A stretch of 64,000 bases of DNA, from the NCBI GenBank assembly GCA_049582805.1, contig JBAUUR010000012.1, positions 11,058 to 75,057 on the forward strand. The letters are read 5' to 3'. A program made the translations under genes and the position numbers. Under the pieces are notes generated by a model that made no database searches, was not told the DNA's origin, and saw only the letters and a list, made by a program, of their open reading frames with translations. This DNA is from CAVXFS01 sp049582805 (lineage in GTDB: Bacteria > Pseudomonadota > Gammaproteobacteria > Burkholderiales > Gallionellaceae). This document shows positions 8,534-17,127 of this stretch, piece after piece (the first letter of the stretch is position 1; each line of letters opens with the position of its first letter).

Positions 8534-8816
8534 CCACCGGCAAAGCCGGTGGCTTATTGGGTGAGCCCCTCAAAGGGGCCGATAAACCCGTGAGCCGCCC
8601 AGGGCGGCTGGTTTTTGCTCCTTCCCCCTTGCAGGGGGAAGGTTGGGATGGGGGTAGAACAGTGGAGATGCAAAGTTTCTACCCCCTCCCTAGCCCTCCC
8701 CCTGCAACGGGGAGAGCGAAGCGAGGGGGCCGAACGATATTGCTTAGTTTTTACTTCGCTCTTTCATGACCGCTGGAACGGTCAAACCTAACGGAGTCCC
8801 GCATATCCGGGGGTTT
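8534..8816. repeat. Array of perfect hairpins between trHb and htpG
   Basis: The 413-base gap after the haemoglobin gene holds at least six inverted repeats. They are CCACCGGC/GCCGGTGG (8534-8552), GCCCCT/AGGGGC (8565-8579), AGCCGC/GCGGCT (8593-8609, followed by GGTTTTT, terminator-like), CCTTCCCCCT/AGGGGGAAGG (8620-8642), GACCG/CGGTC (8768-8783), and AAACC/GGTTT enclosing CCCG/CGGG (8784-8816). The fourth belongs to the dispersed GC-palindrome family. The outer ones could be the ends of a mobile element into which that palindrome inserted. No protein is encoded. Confidence 0.7.
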
Positions 8817-8827
8817 ACCTTAGTTAA

Positions 8828-10732
8828 TTAACTCCCGCCCATCTCCAGCATCAGTTGATTCACGCGCTTGACGAAACCCGCGGGGTCGTCAAGTTGCCCG
8901 CCTTCGGCCAGCAAGGCCTGGTCGAACAGCACTGCCGCCCAGTCGTCGAAACGCTGGTCCTCGTTTTTCAAGCGCAATACCACCGGATGCCTGGGATTGA
9001 TTTCCAGAATCGGCGGCGAGTTGGGCGCTTTCTGTCCGGCAGACTTCAACAAGCGCGCCAGGTTGCCGCCAATGTCGTGCTCATCCGCCACCAGGCAGGC
9101 CGGGGAATCGGTCAATCGGTGCGTGACGCGCACTTCCTTCACGCGGCCTGCGAGGCTGTCCTTGATTTTGCCGGTCAAATCCCTTAATTCGTCCGCTTCC
9201 TTTTCCTGTTCCTGCTTTTCCGTTGCATCTTCCAGCTTGCCCAGATCCAGACCGCCCTTGGCCACGGAAACCAGTTGCTTCCCATCGAACTCGGCAAGGT
9301 TGCTCACCACCCATTCATCCACGCGATCCGACAACAGCAATACTTCGATGCCCTTCTTGCGGAACACTTCCAGGTGCGGGCTGTTTTTCGCGGCGTTGAA
9401 GGTCTCGGCAGTGACATAGTAGATTTTCTCCTGGCCTTCCTTCATGCGGTTGATATAGTCCTTGAGCGACACGGTTTCGTCTGCGCTGTCGGCCTGCGTC
9501 GAGGCAAAGCGCAGCAGCCCGGCGATCTTGTCCTTGTTGGTGAAATCCTCACCTATGCCTTCTTTCAGCACCCTGCCGAATTCGCCCCAGAATTTTGCAT
9601 ATTTCTCCTGGTCGTTCTCGGCCAGGTCGGACAACATACCCAGCACCTTGCTCGTGCATCCCTTGCGGATGGCTTCGATGTCCTTCGATTCCTGCAGAAT
9701 CTCGCGTGACACGTTGAGCGGCAGGTCGGAAGAATCCACCACGCCGCGCACGAAGCGCAGGTAAAGCGGCATCAATTGTTCGGCATCGTCCATGATGAAC
9801 ACACGGCGCACGTAGAGCTTGATGCCATGGCGCGCATTGCGGTCCCACATATCGAACGGCGCGCGCGCCGGGATATAGAGCAGTTGCGTGTATTCCTGCC
9901 GTCCCTCGACGCGCGCATGCGTCCATGCCAGCGGATCGTCATAGTCGTGGCCGACGTGCTTGTAGAATTCCTTGTACTGTTCCTCGGTGATCTCGTTCTT
10001 GCTGCGCGTCCATAGCGCGGACGCCTGATTGACAGTCTCGTCCTCGTCCAGTATTTCGTTCTTGCCGTCCTTCCACTCTTCCTTCTTCATCAGGATGGGC
10101 TGCACGATGTGGTTGGAATACTTGCGGATGATATTGCGCAGCTGATGGCCGTCCAGCAGGTCGTCCTGGCCGTCACGCAGGTGCAGGGTGATCTCGGTGC
10201 CGCGCGCTGGCCTGTCCGTCATCTCGATGGAGAATTCGCCGCCGCCATCGGATTCCCAGCGCACGCCCTGGTCCGCGTTCTCGCCAGCGCGGCGCGTGAG
10301 CACCGTCACCCTGTCGGCCACGATGAAGGCGGAATAGAAACCCACGCCGAACTGGCCGATCAGATGCGCGTCCTTCTGTTGGTCGCCCGATAACCGGGTA
10401 AAGAATTCGCGCGTGCCGGACTTGGCAATGGTGCCGAGATTGGCGATCACTTCGTCGCGGTTCATGCCGACGCCGTTGTCGGCAATGGTCAGCGTGTGCG
10501 CATCCTTGTCATAGCTGATGCGGATGTTCAGCTCGGAATCGTTCTCGAACAGGGAGGCATTGTGCAGCGCCTCGAAGCGCAGCTTGTCGCAGGCATCGGA
10601 GGCATTGGAAATCAATTCACGCAGGAAAATCTCGCGGTTGGAATACAGCGAGTGGATCATCAATTGCAGAAGCTGTTTCACCTCGGTCTGGAAGCCCAGG
10701 GTTTCGCGGGTACTGGTAGCGGTTTCGGTCAT
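8828..10732 (-). CDS. htpG: Molecular chaperone HtpG (Hsp90)
   Basis: The 634-residue protein has the GHKL ATPase N-domain (SLYSNREIFLRELISNASDA, DNGVGM, and the GQFGVGFYSAF lid motif), the middle domain and the C-terminal dimerisation domain of bacterial Hsp90. The length matches the family. The ATG at 10732 is preceded by GGAGAAAG; the longer frame upstream is not conserved. It is a cytosolic, ATP-dependent folding factor for client proteins under stress. Confidence 0.97.
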   Translation of the reverse strand: MTETATSTRETLGFQTEVKQLLQLMIHSLYSNREIFLRELISNASDACDKLRFEALHNASLFENDSELNIRISYDKDAHTLTIADNGVGMNRDEVIANLGTIAKSGTREFFTRLSGDQQKDAHLIGQFGVGFYSAFIVADRVTVLTRRAGENADQGVRWESDGGGEFSIEMTDRPARGTEITLHLRDGQDDLLDGHQLRNIIRKYSNHIVQPILMKKEEWKDGKNEILDEDETVNQASALWTRSKNEITEEQYKEFYKHVGHDYDDPLAWTHARVEGRQEYTQLLYIPARAPFDMWDRNARHGIKLYVRRVFIMDDAEQLMPLYLRFVRGVVDSSDLPLNVSREILQESKDIEAIRKGCTSKVLGMLSDLAENDQEKYAKFWGEFGRVLKEGIGEDFTNKDKIAGLLRFASTQADSADETVSLKDYINRMKEGQEKIYYVTAETFNAAKNSPHLEVFRKKGIEVLLLSDRVDEWVVSNLAEFDGKQLVSVAKGGLDLGKLEDATEKQEQEKEADELRDLTGKIKDSLAGRVKEVRVTHRLTDSPACLVADEHDIGGNLARLLKSAGQKAPNSPPILEINPRHPVVLRLKNEDQRFDDWAAVLFDQALLAEGGQLDDPAGFVKRVNQLMLEMGGS

Positions 10733-10793
10733 TGCTTTCTCCGTTGGTAATGGACGCTGGATGATCGGCCAGATTGGGGCAGAATTGCGAATT

Positions 10794-11372
10794 TCAAGGG
10801 GAAGCCGCGAGAGACTTCTCCAGCACCTCGAAACGCAGCCCTTCCACCTTGGGCAAACCAAATCTCGGATCAGCGGAAGGGAACGGCTTGGTCTGGCCGG
10901 TGCGCCGGAAGCCGCGCCGCTGGTAATAGGCGATCAATTCATGGCGCAGCGTGATCACTTGCATCTGCATGCGTGTTGCACCCCATTCCGTCCGGACGAA
11001 ATGCTCCGCCGTCGCCATGACGCGGCTGCCCAGTCCGCGTCCCTGCATTACAGGCTTGATGACCAGCATCCCCAGGTAAGCGGTCGCCGCATCCACCCGC
11101 TCCAGATGCACCGAACCGATGATCTCGTCGCCAAGCAGGCACAGCAGGATCACCGAACCGGCCAGCCCGAGCAGGCGCGCTATTTCCTCCGCATCGGTGC
11201 GTTGCCCGCCCAATAGATCAGCCTCGGTCGTCCACCCGGCGCGGCTTGATTCCCCGCGATAGGCCGAATTGACCAGCGCGACGATGGCGTCCACGTCCGC
11301 CGCTGTGGCACGGCGGAAAAAAAGGTTACTGCTGGTCTCACCCCGGCGTTCCTGTGGGGATGCGGAGGTCAT
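10794..11372 (-). CDS. GNAT family N-acetyltransferase
   Basis: The 192-residue protein has the GNAT fold signature: an N-terminal strand (FFRRATAADVDAIVALVNSAYRG) and the acetyl-CoA loop MQGRGLGSRVM, then a C-terminal YYQRRGFRRTGQTKPFP segment. The substrate cannot be predicted. The ATG at 11372 overlaps the stop of the upstream VOC gene (ATGA), which supports this start over a longer frame and indicates an operon. Confidence 0.85.
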   Translation of the reverse strand: MTSASPQERRGETSSNLFFRRATAADVDAIVALVNSAYRGESSRAGWTTEADLLGGQRTDAEEIARLLGLAGSVILLCLLGDEIIGSVHLERVDAATAYLGMLVIKPVMQGRGLGSRVMATAEHFVRTEWGATRMQMQVITLRHELIAYYQRRGFRRTGQTKPFPSADPRFGLPKVEGLRFEVLEKSLAASP

Positions 11373-11764
11373 TCGGAACCCTCGCGGATTTCGATGAACT
11401 CCAGCGCGTTGCCATCCGGGTCGCGGCAAAACAGCGCGCGGCGGCCCGATTTGTTCAGCGTACAGGCAACGCCCGCTGCTGCCAGCCGACGCATCAATTC
11501 TTCCAGATCATTGACCGCCAGCGCCACATGGCGGTCGCGGCCGCCGTGCCGCGGGTGCTGGGGGTGCTGCAATCCTGCTTCCGGGTTGGACAGTTGCATC
11601 AGGTGGATTTGCTGGTTCGCGCCGACCTCATACCACACCCCGGGATAGCCCAGGTCGGGGCGCGCCGGACTGGGCAAAAAACCCAGCAACGTTTCGTAAA
11701 AAATACGCGAACGTCCCAGGTCGGCCGTCAGGAACGAAGCATGCAGCAAGGCGGAGATTTTCAT
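11369..11764 (-). CDS. VOC (glyoxalase/bleomycin-resistance fold) protein
   Basis: The 131-residue protein shows the two beta-alpha-beta-beta-beta halves of the VOC superfamily (HASFLTADLGRSRIFYETLLGF and HVALAVNDLEELMRRLAAAGV, ending RDPDGNALEFIEI). Metal-binding residues at the usual positions (His near the N-terminus and in HVAL, Glu near the end) are present. The reaction is unknown; VOC proteins include dioxygenases, isomerases and antibiotic-binding proteins. It is coupled to the GNAT gene. Confidence 0.85.
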   Translation of the reverse strand: MKISALLHASFLTADLGRSRIFYETLLGFLPSPARPDLGYPGVWYEVGANQQIHLMQLSNPEAGLQHPQHPRHGGRDRHVALAVNDLEELMRRLAAAGVACTLNKSGRRALFCRDPDGNALEFIEIREGSE

Positions 11765-12032
11765 TATTCAATGTGGTTCAAGTGATCCGCACACTATAAG
11801 AGCGCTGTATCTGCAAGGCAATTCCACTAACTTGATTAAAATAGCGCGTGGGCAAGGCATTTCTGAAAAAATGCAAATTCAGGCCCCAGATTTCCCTGAA
11901 AACACAGAGACAGCGCAGGTTCGAGGTATTTCGACCGTCGAAAATGGAAGATGGCTGCATTTGCAACAGCCGATGTTTTCCCTCTGTGTTCTCTTTGGGT
12001 ATCTGTTTTTTTAAAAAAATGCGGGGGTAACG

Positions 12033-13067
12033 ATGGACTACCGGCAATTGGGCGACAGCGATTTGAGTGTATCAGCATTGTGCCTCGGCACGATGACCTT
12101 CGGCGAACAGAACAGCGAGGCAGATGCCCACGCCCAGCTTGATTTTGCCATATCGCGCGGGGTCAATTTCATCGATACCGCCGAGATGTATCCGGTTCCT
12201 CCGCGTGCTGAAACACAGGGGCGCACCGAGAGTTATATCGGCTCGTGGTTGAAACACCAGCAGCGCAACAAACTGATCGTCGCCACCAAGTTTGCCGGGC
12301 CATCGCGCGGGTTTGCCTGGATACGCAACGGCCCGCGCGTCAACCGCAAACACATCACCGCCGCAATAGACGGCAGCCTGAAACGGTTGCAGACCGACTA
12401 TGTGGACCTCTATCAGATTCATTGGCCGGATCGTTATGTGCCTATGTTCGGCGGAACCAGCTATGACGTTGCGCAGGAGCACGACAGCACGCCGATCGCC
12501 GAACAACTGCAAGCGCTGGCGGATCTGGTCAAGGCCGGCAAGGTGCGTCACATCGGCCTCAGCAATGAGACGCCGTGGGGGGTATGCGAATTCGTTAGAT
12601 GTGCGGAAAAATTCGGGCTGCCGAAGATCGTAACCGTGCAGAACGCCTATCACTTGATGAACCGCACCTTCGAGACAGGACTGGCAGAAGCGTGCCGCCA
12701 CCTGCATGTCGGGTTGCTGGCATATAGCCCGCTGGCGTTCGGCTGGCTCAGCGGAAAATACCTCGCCGACCCAAACGCAAAGGGACGCATCACGCTCTTT
12801 TCCGCCTTTGGACAACGCTACGCGAAACCCAACGTGCCTGCGGCAAGCAAGGAATATGTGCGCATCTCACAGGAAGCCGGCTTGAGCCCCGCACAGATGG
12901 CATTGGCCTTTGCACGCACGCGTTGGTTCAACTGCAGCGTGATTCTCGGCGCAACGAATCTGGATCAGTTGCAGGAAAATCTGGACAGCGCCGAGGTGGT
13001 TTTATCGGCAGAGGTGCTGGAACAAATCGAGTCGGTGCATAAGATGTATCCGAATCCGGCGCCTTGA
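12033..13067 (+). CDS. tas: Tas-like NADP-dependent aldo/keto reductase
   Basis: The 344-residue protein matches the Tas branch of aldo/keto reductases: the N-terminal MDYRQLGDSDLSVSALCLGTMTFGEQN, the D-Y-K-H style catalytic set (DTAEMYP, ATKFAG, YQIHWPD) and the C-terminal nucleotide-binding loop SVILGATNLDQLQENL. The length is typical (E. coli Tas is 346). It acts on small carbonyl compounds in the cytosol; the true substrate is unknown. It is a single gene. Confidence 0.88.
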   Translation: MDYRQLGDSDLSVSALCLGTMTFGEQNSEADAHAQLDFAISRGVNFIDTAEMYPVPPRAETQGRTESYIGSWLKHQQRNKLIVATKFAGPSRGFAWIRNGPRVNRKHITAAIDGSLKRLQTDYVDLYQIHWPDRYVPMFGGTSYDVAQEHDSTPIAEQLQALADLVKAGKVRHIGLSNETPWGVCEFVRCAEKFGLPKIVTVQNAYHLMNRTFETGLAEACRHLHVGLLAYSPLAFGWLSGKYLADPNAKGRITLFSAFGQRYAKPNVPAASKEYVRISQEAGLSPAQMALAFARTRWFNCSVILGATNLDQLQENLDSAEVVLSAEVLEQIESVHKMYPNPAP

Positions 13068-13276
13068 TACATTCATACACAGCGACATAAATCTACTGCG
13101 CGAACTGGCATCGGGGTCGCGCGGTGCTCGGCATCCTCATATACTCGCATGTTTACTCCGGTGCCTGCGCTCCGGGCTTCCCCAATGCCAACCCGCTCGC
13201 CACGATTTCTGTCGCTATGTATAGATCATGCCAGAGATTCCATGTCGGAGTGTGCGCCATCGCTGCATCAAGGACG

Positions 13277-13305
13277 AAAAAATCGGGGCAGTTGCCTGCC
13301 CCGAT
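13277..13305 (-). terminator. Strong rho-independent terminator reading leftward
   Basis: A perfect 10-bp stem (ATCGGGGCAG with CTGCCCCGAT, 4-base loop) is followed on the minus strand by six T. The nearest minus-strand gene, purT, ends 330 bases upstream, so this ends either a long purT 3' UTR or an unseen small RNA. Confidence 0.65.
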
Positions 13306-13363
13306 AAGACTAGGTATTGCACCTAGGGGGGAGAAACAAAACATGTTGCGGTGCGGCAATTGA
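13306..13363 (+). other. Orphan leader: hairpin, very strong SD and a six-codon frame
   Basis: Immediately right of the terminator stem lies a second perfect hairpin (CTAGGT/ACCTAG, 13310-13326), then GGGGGGAG and an ATG at 13343 that opens only six codons before TGA at 13361. The layout resembles the start of a highly expressed gene such as a porin whose body has been lost. It could also be a leader peptide. The rest of the 13068-13637 gap holds no convincing gene. Confidence 0.4.
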
Positions 13364-13591
13364 ACCGAACCGCAACAATCAGACTCCAGTGATGCCGTAA
13401 AGTTCGCTTGCAATTTACCCAATTTCAGGGAATAAAGCCATGACAGTTCATCCGCTTCCGGACTTCAGGAATGAATGGAAAAAATTCCGGACAATCGGTC
13501 AAGATCAGGGATTGAACGGCTATGGGATTGGCCTGTGCTGACGCAATCCATGAATCGGCTGACGCAGGGCGCGCTTACCACGTTCAGTTTC

Positions 13592-13637
13592 CGTCATTCC
13601 GCGAAAACCAGCGCAGCGAACTACGGCGGGAATGACG
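13592..13637. repeat. dRS3-like inverted repeat (CGTCATTCC/GGAATGACG)
   Basis: Nine-base inverted ends flank a 28-base spacer and abut the purT stop codon. A better-preserved relative lies at 53335-53366. The ATTCCC...GGGAAT core resembles the Neisseria dRS3 family. It may also terminate purT transcription. Confidence 0.6.
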
Positions 13638-14849
13638 TCAGAATTTAACCGGCTTCACTTTCCCCGCTGCCAGGCTGGCCCGTTCCCTCGCCTGATCGGT
13701 ATCCTTGCCGTTCGCCAACGCCACGCCCATGCGGCGCTTCCTGAAGGACTCCGGCTTGCCGAACAGGCGCAGATCACTTTGCGGGACGAGCAGTGCATCT
13801 GCCAGACCTTCGAAGGCGATGCCTTTCTCATCCAGTTGGCCATAGATCACGGCGGAGGCGCCCGGCTCACGCAACGATACATCCACCGGCAGGCCGAGAA
13901 TGGCGCGGGCATGCAGTTCGAATTCATTGAGCCGCTGGCTGCACAGGGTGACCATGCCGGTGTCGTGCGGGCGCGGGCTGACTTCGCTGAACCAGACCTG
14001 GTCGCCCTTGACGAACAGCTCGACACCAAAGATTCCCAAACCGCCCAGATCGTCAGTGATCTGTCTGGCGATATCGCGGGCGCGTTGCAAGGCCAGAGGT
14101 GACATGGCCTGAGGCTGCCAGCTCTCGACGTAATCACCGCTCACCTGCACATGGCCGATGGGTTCGCAGAAATGCGTTTCGATTTCTCCGTTCCCGCCGA
14201 CCGCACGCACCGTAAGCTGCGTGATCTCGTAGTCAAAATTGATCAAGCCCTCGACGATGACGCGCCCCTGATTCACGCGCGAAGCACTGGCGGCATAATC
14301 CCACGCAGCCTCCACTTCGCCGGCGTTGTCCACCCTGGACTGTCCCTTGCCGGAGGAGGACATCACCGGCTTGACGATGCATGGGTAGCCGATGCTTCCA
14401 TCTATCGAGGCGCGCAGTTGTTCCAGGCTGCTGGCGAACTGGTAGGGCGAGGTTGGCAGCCGCAGCGTCTCGGCGGCAAGGCGGCGGAGGCCTTCGCGGT
14501 TCATCGTGAGTTGCGCGGCACGGGCCGTGGGGATGACTCGCGCCAGCCCTTCCTGCTCGATTTCCACCAACATGGCGGTGGCGATGGCCTCGATCTCCGG
14601 CACGATGAGGTGCGGGCGTTCCTGCTCGATCAATGCGCGCAATGCCGCACCATCCGCCATGTTGATGACATGGGCGCGATGCGCAACCTGATGTCCCGGG
14701 GCATTGGCGTAGCGATCCACCGCGATGGTTTCCACGCCGAGGCGTTGCAGCGCGATGAGGACTTCCTTGCCCAGTTCGCCGCTGCCGAGCAGCATGACTT
14801 TGGTGGCGGAGGGACTCAGCGGCGTGCCGATTATGCGGTTGTTGCTCAT
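13638..14849 (-). CDS. purT: Formate-dependent phosphoribosylglycinamide formyltransferase 2
   Basis: The 403-residue ATP-grasp protein opens with the PurT pattern (KVMLLGSGELGKEVLIALQRLGVETIAVDRY) and contains the ATP-grasp segments (CIVKPVMSSSGKGQS, and EVSPRPHDTGMVTL). It makes formyl-GAR from GAR, formate and ATP, the third step of purine synthesis. The length is as expected. Its start overlaps the stop of the upstream EamA gene (ATGA). Confidence 0.95.
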   Translation of the reverse strand: MSNNRIIGTPLSPSATKVMLLGSGELGKEVLIALQRLGVETIAVDRYANAPGHQVAHRAHVINMADGAALRALIEQERPHLIVPEIEAIATAMLVEIEQEGLARVIPTARAAQLTMNREGLRRLAAETLRLPTSPYQFASSLEQLRASIDGSIGYPCIVKPVMSSSGKGQSRVDNAGEVEAAWDYAASASRVNQGRVIVEGLINFDYEITQLTVRAVGGNGEIETHFCEPIGHVQVSGDYVESWQPQAMSPLALQRARDIARQITDDLGGLGIFGVELFVKGDQVWFSEVSPRPHDTGMVTLCSQRLNEFELHARAILGLPVDVSLREPGASAVIYGQLDEKGIAFEGLADALLVPQSDLRLFGKPESFRKRRMGVALANGKDTDQARERASLAAGKVKPVKF

Positions 14850-15748
14850 GATGCCTGTTTTCCTTCTTCAGTTGTTCCTTTATACAGTTTGCCGGAGAAC
14901 AGGCTGGCCGTCACGATCAGCACCGCCCCGGCAAATTCCCGCGCGCCCATTGCCTCGCCCGCCAGAAAATACGATGCCACGGCAGCGACCACCAGTTCGA
15001 ACATGAACAGCAGGATGGACCGGTTGGCGGGCAACAGGGTCAGTCCGTATTGCACCGAGAAACTGGTGCAACACAGCACCAGCGCGACCAGCAGAATCAG
15101 CCACCAAGCAGCCGGCGTGATAGCCTGCACTTGCGCTTCAACATTGCCGCCATACAGCAGGGGAATGGCGGTCAGCAGCGATGTTCCAAACCACACTGTG
15201 GCGGATTTGAAGTTGATGCTCAGTTGCTGCACACGGCGCACCAGGACGTTGGTCGCGGCGAAGCACAGTCCCGCCGACAGCCCGATCCATTCGGCCAGGT
15301 TTTGTGGCAGCGGCGGGCTGTTGCCGGGTTGCCACAGCATGACGAACGCGCCGCCCAGAGACGATGCGATGATGGCATAACCATATCGGTTCAAGCGTTC
15401 GCCAAGCATGATTCTGGACAGCAGTACCGTCCACAGCGGTGCAAGGTAGAACAACAGCAGCACGCGCATGACCTCGCCGCCCAGCATCGCCAGCACGTAG
15501 CCGAGATTGGTCCAGCCCGCGCACAGGGTCAATGCAACACCCCACCAGCCGGCCAGGCGCAATTCCCGCCATATCGGTCCGGACACCAGCAATCCGAAAA
15601 CCAGAGCGATGGCATAGGTCAGGAAAGTGGCCAATTCACCGGAAACGCCTTGCACTGCCAGTGCACGGTAGGGATACCAGATCAATCCCCATACCGTCGC
15701 CGCATTCAGCAATGAGGCGACCGCCACCACTTTTTGTTTTGAGGCCAC
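14846..15748 (-). CDS. EamA/DMT family transporter
   Basis: With the GTG start at 15748 the protein has 300 residues and ten hydrophobic segments arranged as two EamA repeats, typical of the drug/metabolite transporter superfamily. The substrate is unknown. The longer upstream frame runs through the dapC leader and is not plausible. It is the first gene of a leftward operon with purT and diverges from dapC. Confidence 0.82.
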   Translation of the reverse strand: MASKQKVVAVASLLNAATVWGLIWYPYRALAVQGVSGELATFLTYAIALVFGLLVSGPIWRELRLAGWWGVALTLCAGWTNLGYVLAMLGGEVMRVLLLFYLAPLWTVLLSRIMLGERLNRYGYAIIASSLGGAFVMLWQPGNSPPLPQNLAEWIGLSAGLCFAATNVLVRRVQQLSINFKSATVWFGTSLLTAIPLLYGGNVEAQVQAITPAAWWLILLVALVLCCTSFSVQYGLTLLPANRSILLFMFELVVAAVASYFLAGEAMGAREFAGAVLIVTASLFSGKLYKGTTEEGKQAS

Positions 15749-15766
15749 TCGTTCGCCCTTTATAAT
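15739..15766 (+). promoter_or_regulatory. Predicted sigma-70 promoter for dapC
   Basis: TTGAGG and a perfect TATAAT are separated by 16 bases. The predicted start near 15773 gives dapC a leader of about 160 bases. The -35 overlaps the GTG start of the divergent EamA gene. Confidence 0.55.
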
Positions 15767-15792
15767 GCACCCTTTTTGCCGCCATCCAAAAG

Positions 15793-15926
15793 CCTCTGCG
15801 CAGCGTAACGAGCACGGGCAAGACAAGGAGGAAGGCGGCGAAAAACCGCAGTGTATATAGACTATACATGAGGATTTTGAGCCGTCTTTCGACGATGTAT
15901 CACCAAGCGCAGCAGTTGCGCAGAGG
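15793..15926 (+). promoter_or_regulatory. Structured dapC leader that can sequester its ribosome-binding site
   Basis: CCTCTGCGCA (15793-15802) is perfectly complementary to TGCGCAGAGG (15917-15926). The second arm contains the AGAGG Shine-Dalgarno of dapC, 7 bases before its ATG. Nested inside are ATACAT/ATGTAT (15864-15869 and 15895-15900), enclosing CGTC/GACG (15883-15894). The leader is long, structured and placed where a riboswitch or protein-bound control element would sit. It does not match the lysine riboswitch core that I know. Confidence 0.5.
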
Positions 15927-15933
15927 TTTTTGA
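15868..15933 (+). CDS. Possible 21-codon leader peptide ending at the dapC start
   Basis: A short frame starts at ATG 15868 and its stop TGA directly touches the dapC ATG (TGAATG). The product MRILSRLSTMYHQAQQLRRG.. has no Lys, so it is not an obvious lysine attenuator peptide. No good SD lies at the right distance (GGAGG is about 40 bases upstream). It could couple translation to dapC or be chance. Confidence 0.25.
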   Translation: MRILSRLSTMYHQAQQLRRGF

Positions 15934-17127
15934 ATGAACCCAGACCTAGATCGTTTGCAACCCTACCCGTTCCAGAAACTTGCCGCGCTGTTCCGTGAAG
16001 TGACACCGGATGGGTCGTTGTCCCCAATCAGCCTGTCCATCGGCGAACCCAAACACGCGACCTCGCAGTTCATCAAGGACGCGCTGATCGGCGGCCTGAA
16101 CGGACTGGCGAATTATCCCACAACCGCCGGCAGCGACGCGCTGCGCAGCGCCATTGCGAACTGGCTGGCGCGGCGCTACGGCATACCCGCGCCGGACGCC
16201 AGGACGCAAGTCCTGCCGGTGAACGGCAGCCGCGAGGCCCTGTTTGCTTTTGCCCAAGCGGTGATAGACCGCAGCCGCCCAAACCCGGTGGTAGTCTGCC
16301 CCAATCCGTTCTATCAGATCTACGAAGGTGCGGCACTGCTGGCCGGCGCCACGCCGCATTTTCTCAACACGCTGCCGGAAAACGGTTACGCGCTGGATTT
16401 CCCGCAACTGCCGGAAGCAGTGTGGCAGCGCACCCAGCTGATCTATGTCTGTTCACCGGGCAATCCCAACGGTCATGTGATGCCGCTGGCGGAATGGAAA
16501 ACCCTGTTCGAAATGGCCGACCGCTACGGCTTCATCATCGCCGCGGACGAGTGTTATTCGGAAATCTATTTCGAGCATCCGCCGCTCGGAGCGCTCCAGG
16601 CCGCGCGGCAACTCGGGCGCGGCGACTACAGGAACCTGGTGGTATTCTCCAGCCTGTCCAAGCGTTCCAATGTGCCGGGCATGCGCTCCGGCTTCGTCGC
16701 GGGCGATGCCAGGATACTGGAGAAATTCGCGCTGTACCGCACCTACCATGGCTGCGCCATGAACCCGGCGGTGCAGGCTGCGAGCATCGCCGCATGGAGC
16801 GATGAAATGCACGTTGCAGAGAACCGCCGCCTGTATGCGGAGAAATTCGGCCGGGTCGCCGGGATACTCAAGCCGGTGCTGCCGGTGTCGATGCCGGACG
16901 CCGGCTTTTATCTGTGGATACGCACACCGATTGCCGACAGCTCTTTCGCGCAGAGCTTATATCGCGACTATAATGTGGCCGTATTGCCAGGCAGCTACCT
17001 TGCACGCAGTGCGAATGGCGTGAACCCCGGTGAAGGTTTTGTGCGTCTGGCTCTGGTTGCCAGCACTGAAGAGACCGTGGAAGCCGCGCACCGCATAGCT
17101 GATTTCAGCCTTAAAATTCAGACGTAA
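15934..17127 (+). CDS. dapC: N-succinyldiaminopimelate aminotransferase
   Basis: The 397-residue protein is a fold-type I PLP aminotransferase of the DapC group (MNPDLDRLQPYPFQKLAALF at the start; SIGEP; the PLP-lysine segment FSSLSKRSNVPGMRSGF). It transfers an amino group from glutamate to N-succinyl-2-amino-6-ketopimelate in the succinylase branch of lysine and diaminopimelate synthesis. dapD follows directly and dapE lies 2.5 kb downstream. The last codons lie within a short repeat shared with the gap before dapD. Confidence 0.93.
   Translation: MNPDLDRLQPYPFQKLAALFREVTPDGSLSPISLSIGEPKHATSQFIKDALIGGLNGLANYPTTAGSDALRSAIANWLARRYGIPAPDARTQVLPVNGSREALFAFAQAVIDRSRPNPVVVCPNPFYQIYEGAALLAGATPHFLNTLPENGYALDFPQLPEAVWQRTQLIYVCSPGNPNGHVMPLAEWKTLFEMADRYGFIIAADECYSEIYFEHPPLGALQAARQLGRGDYRNLVVFSSLSKRSNVPGMRSGFVAGDARILEKFALYRTYHGCAMNPAVQAASIAAWSDEMHVAENRRLYAEKFGRVAGILKPVLPVSMPDAGFYLWIRTPIADSSFAQSLYRDYNVAVLPGSYLARSANGVNPGEGFVRLALVASTEETVEAAHRIADFSLKIQT

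Noticed and set aside
13124..13363. 79-codon plus-strand frame after tas
   Set aside because: It runs through both perfect hairpins and has no protein-like pattern; the hairpins and SD explain the sequence better.
15793..15926. Lysine riboswitch upstream of dapC
   Set aside because: The leader is shorter and lacks the conserved L-box core segments that I know; only the general idea of an SD-masking leader is supported.
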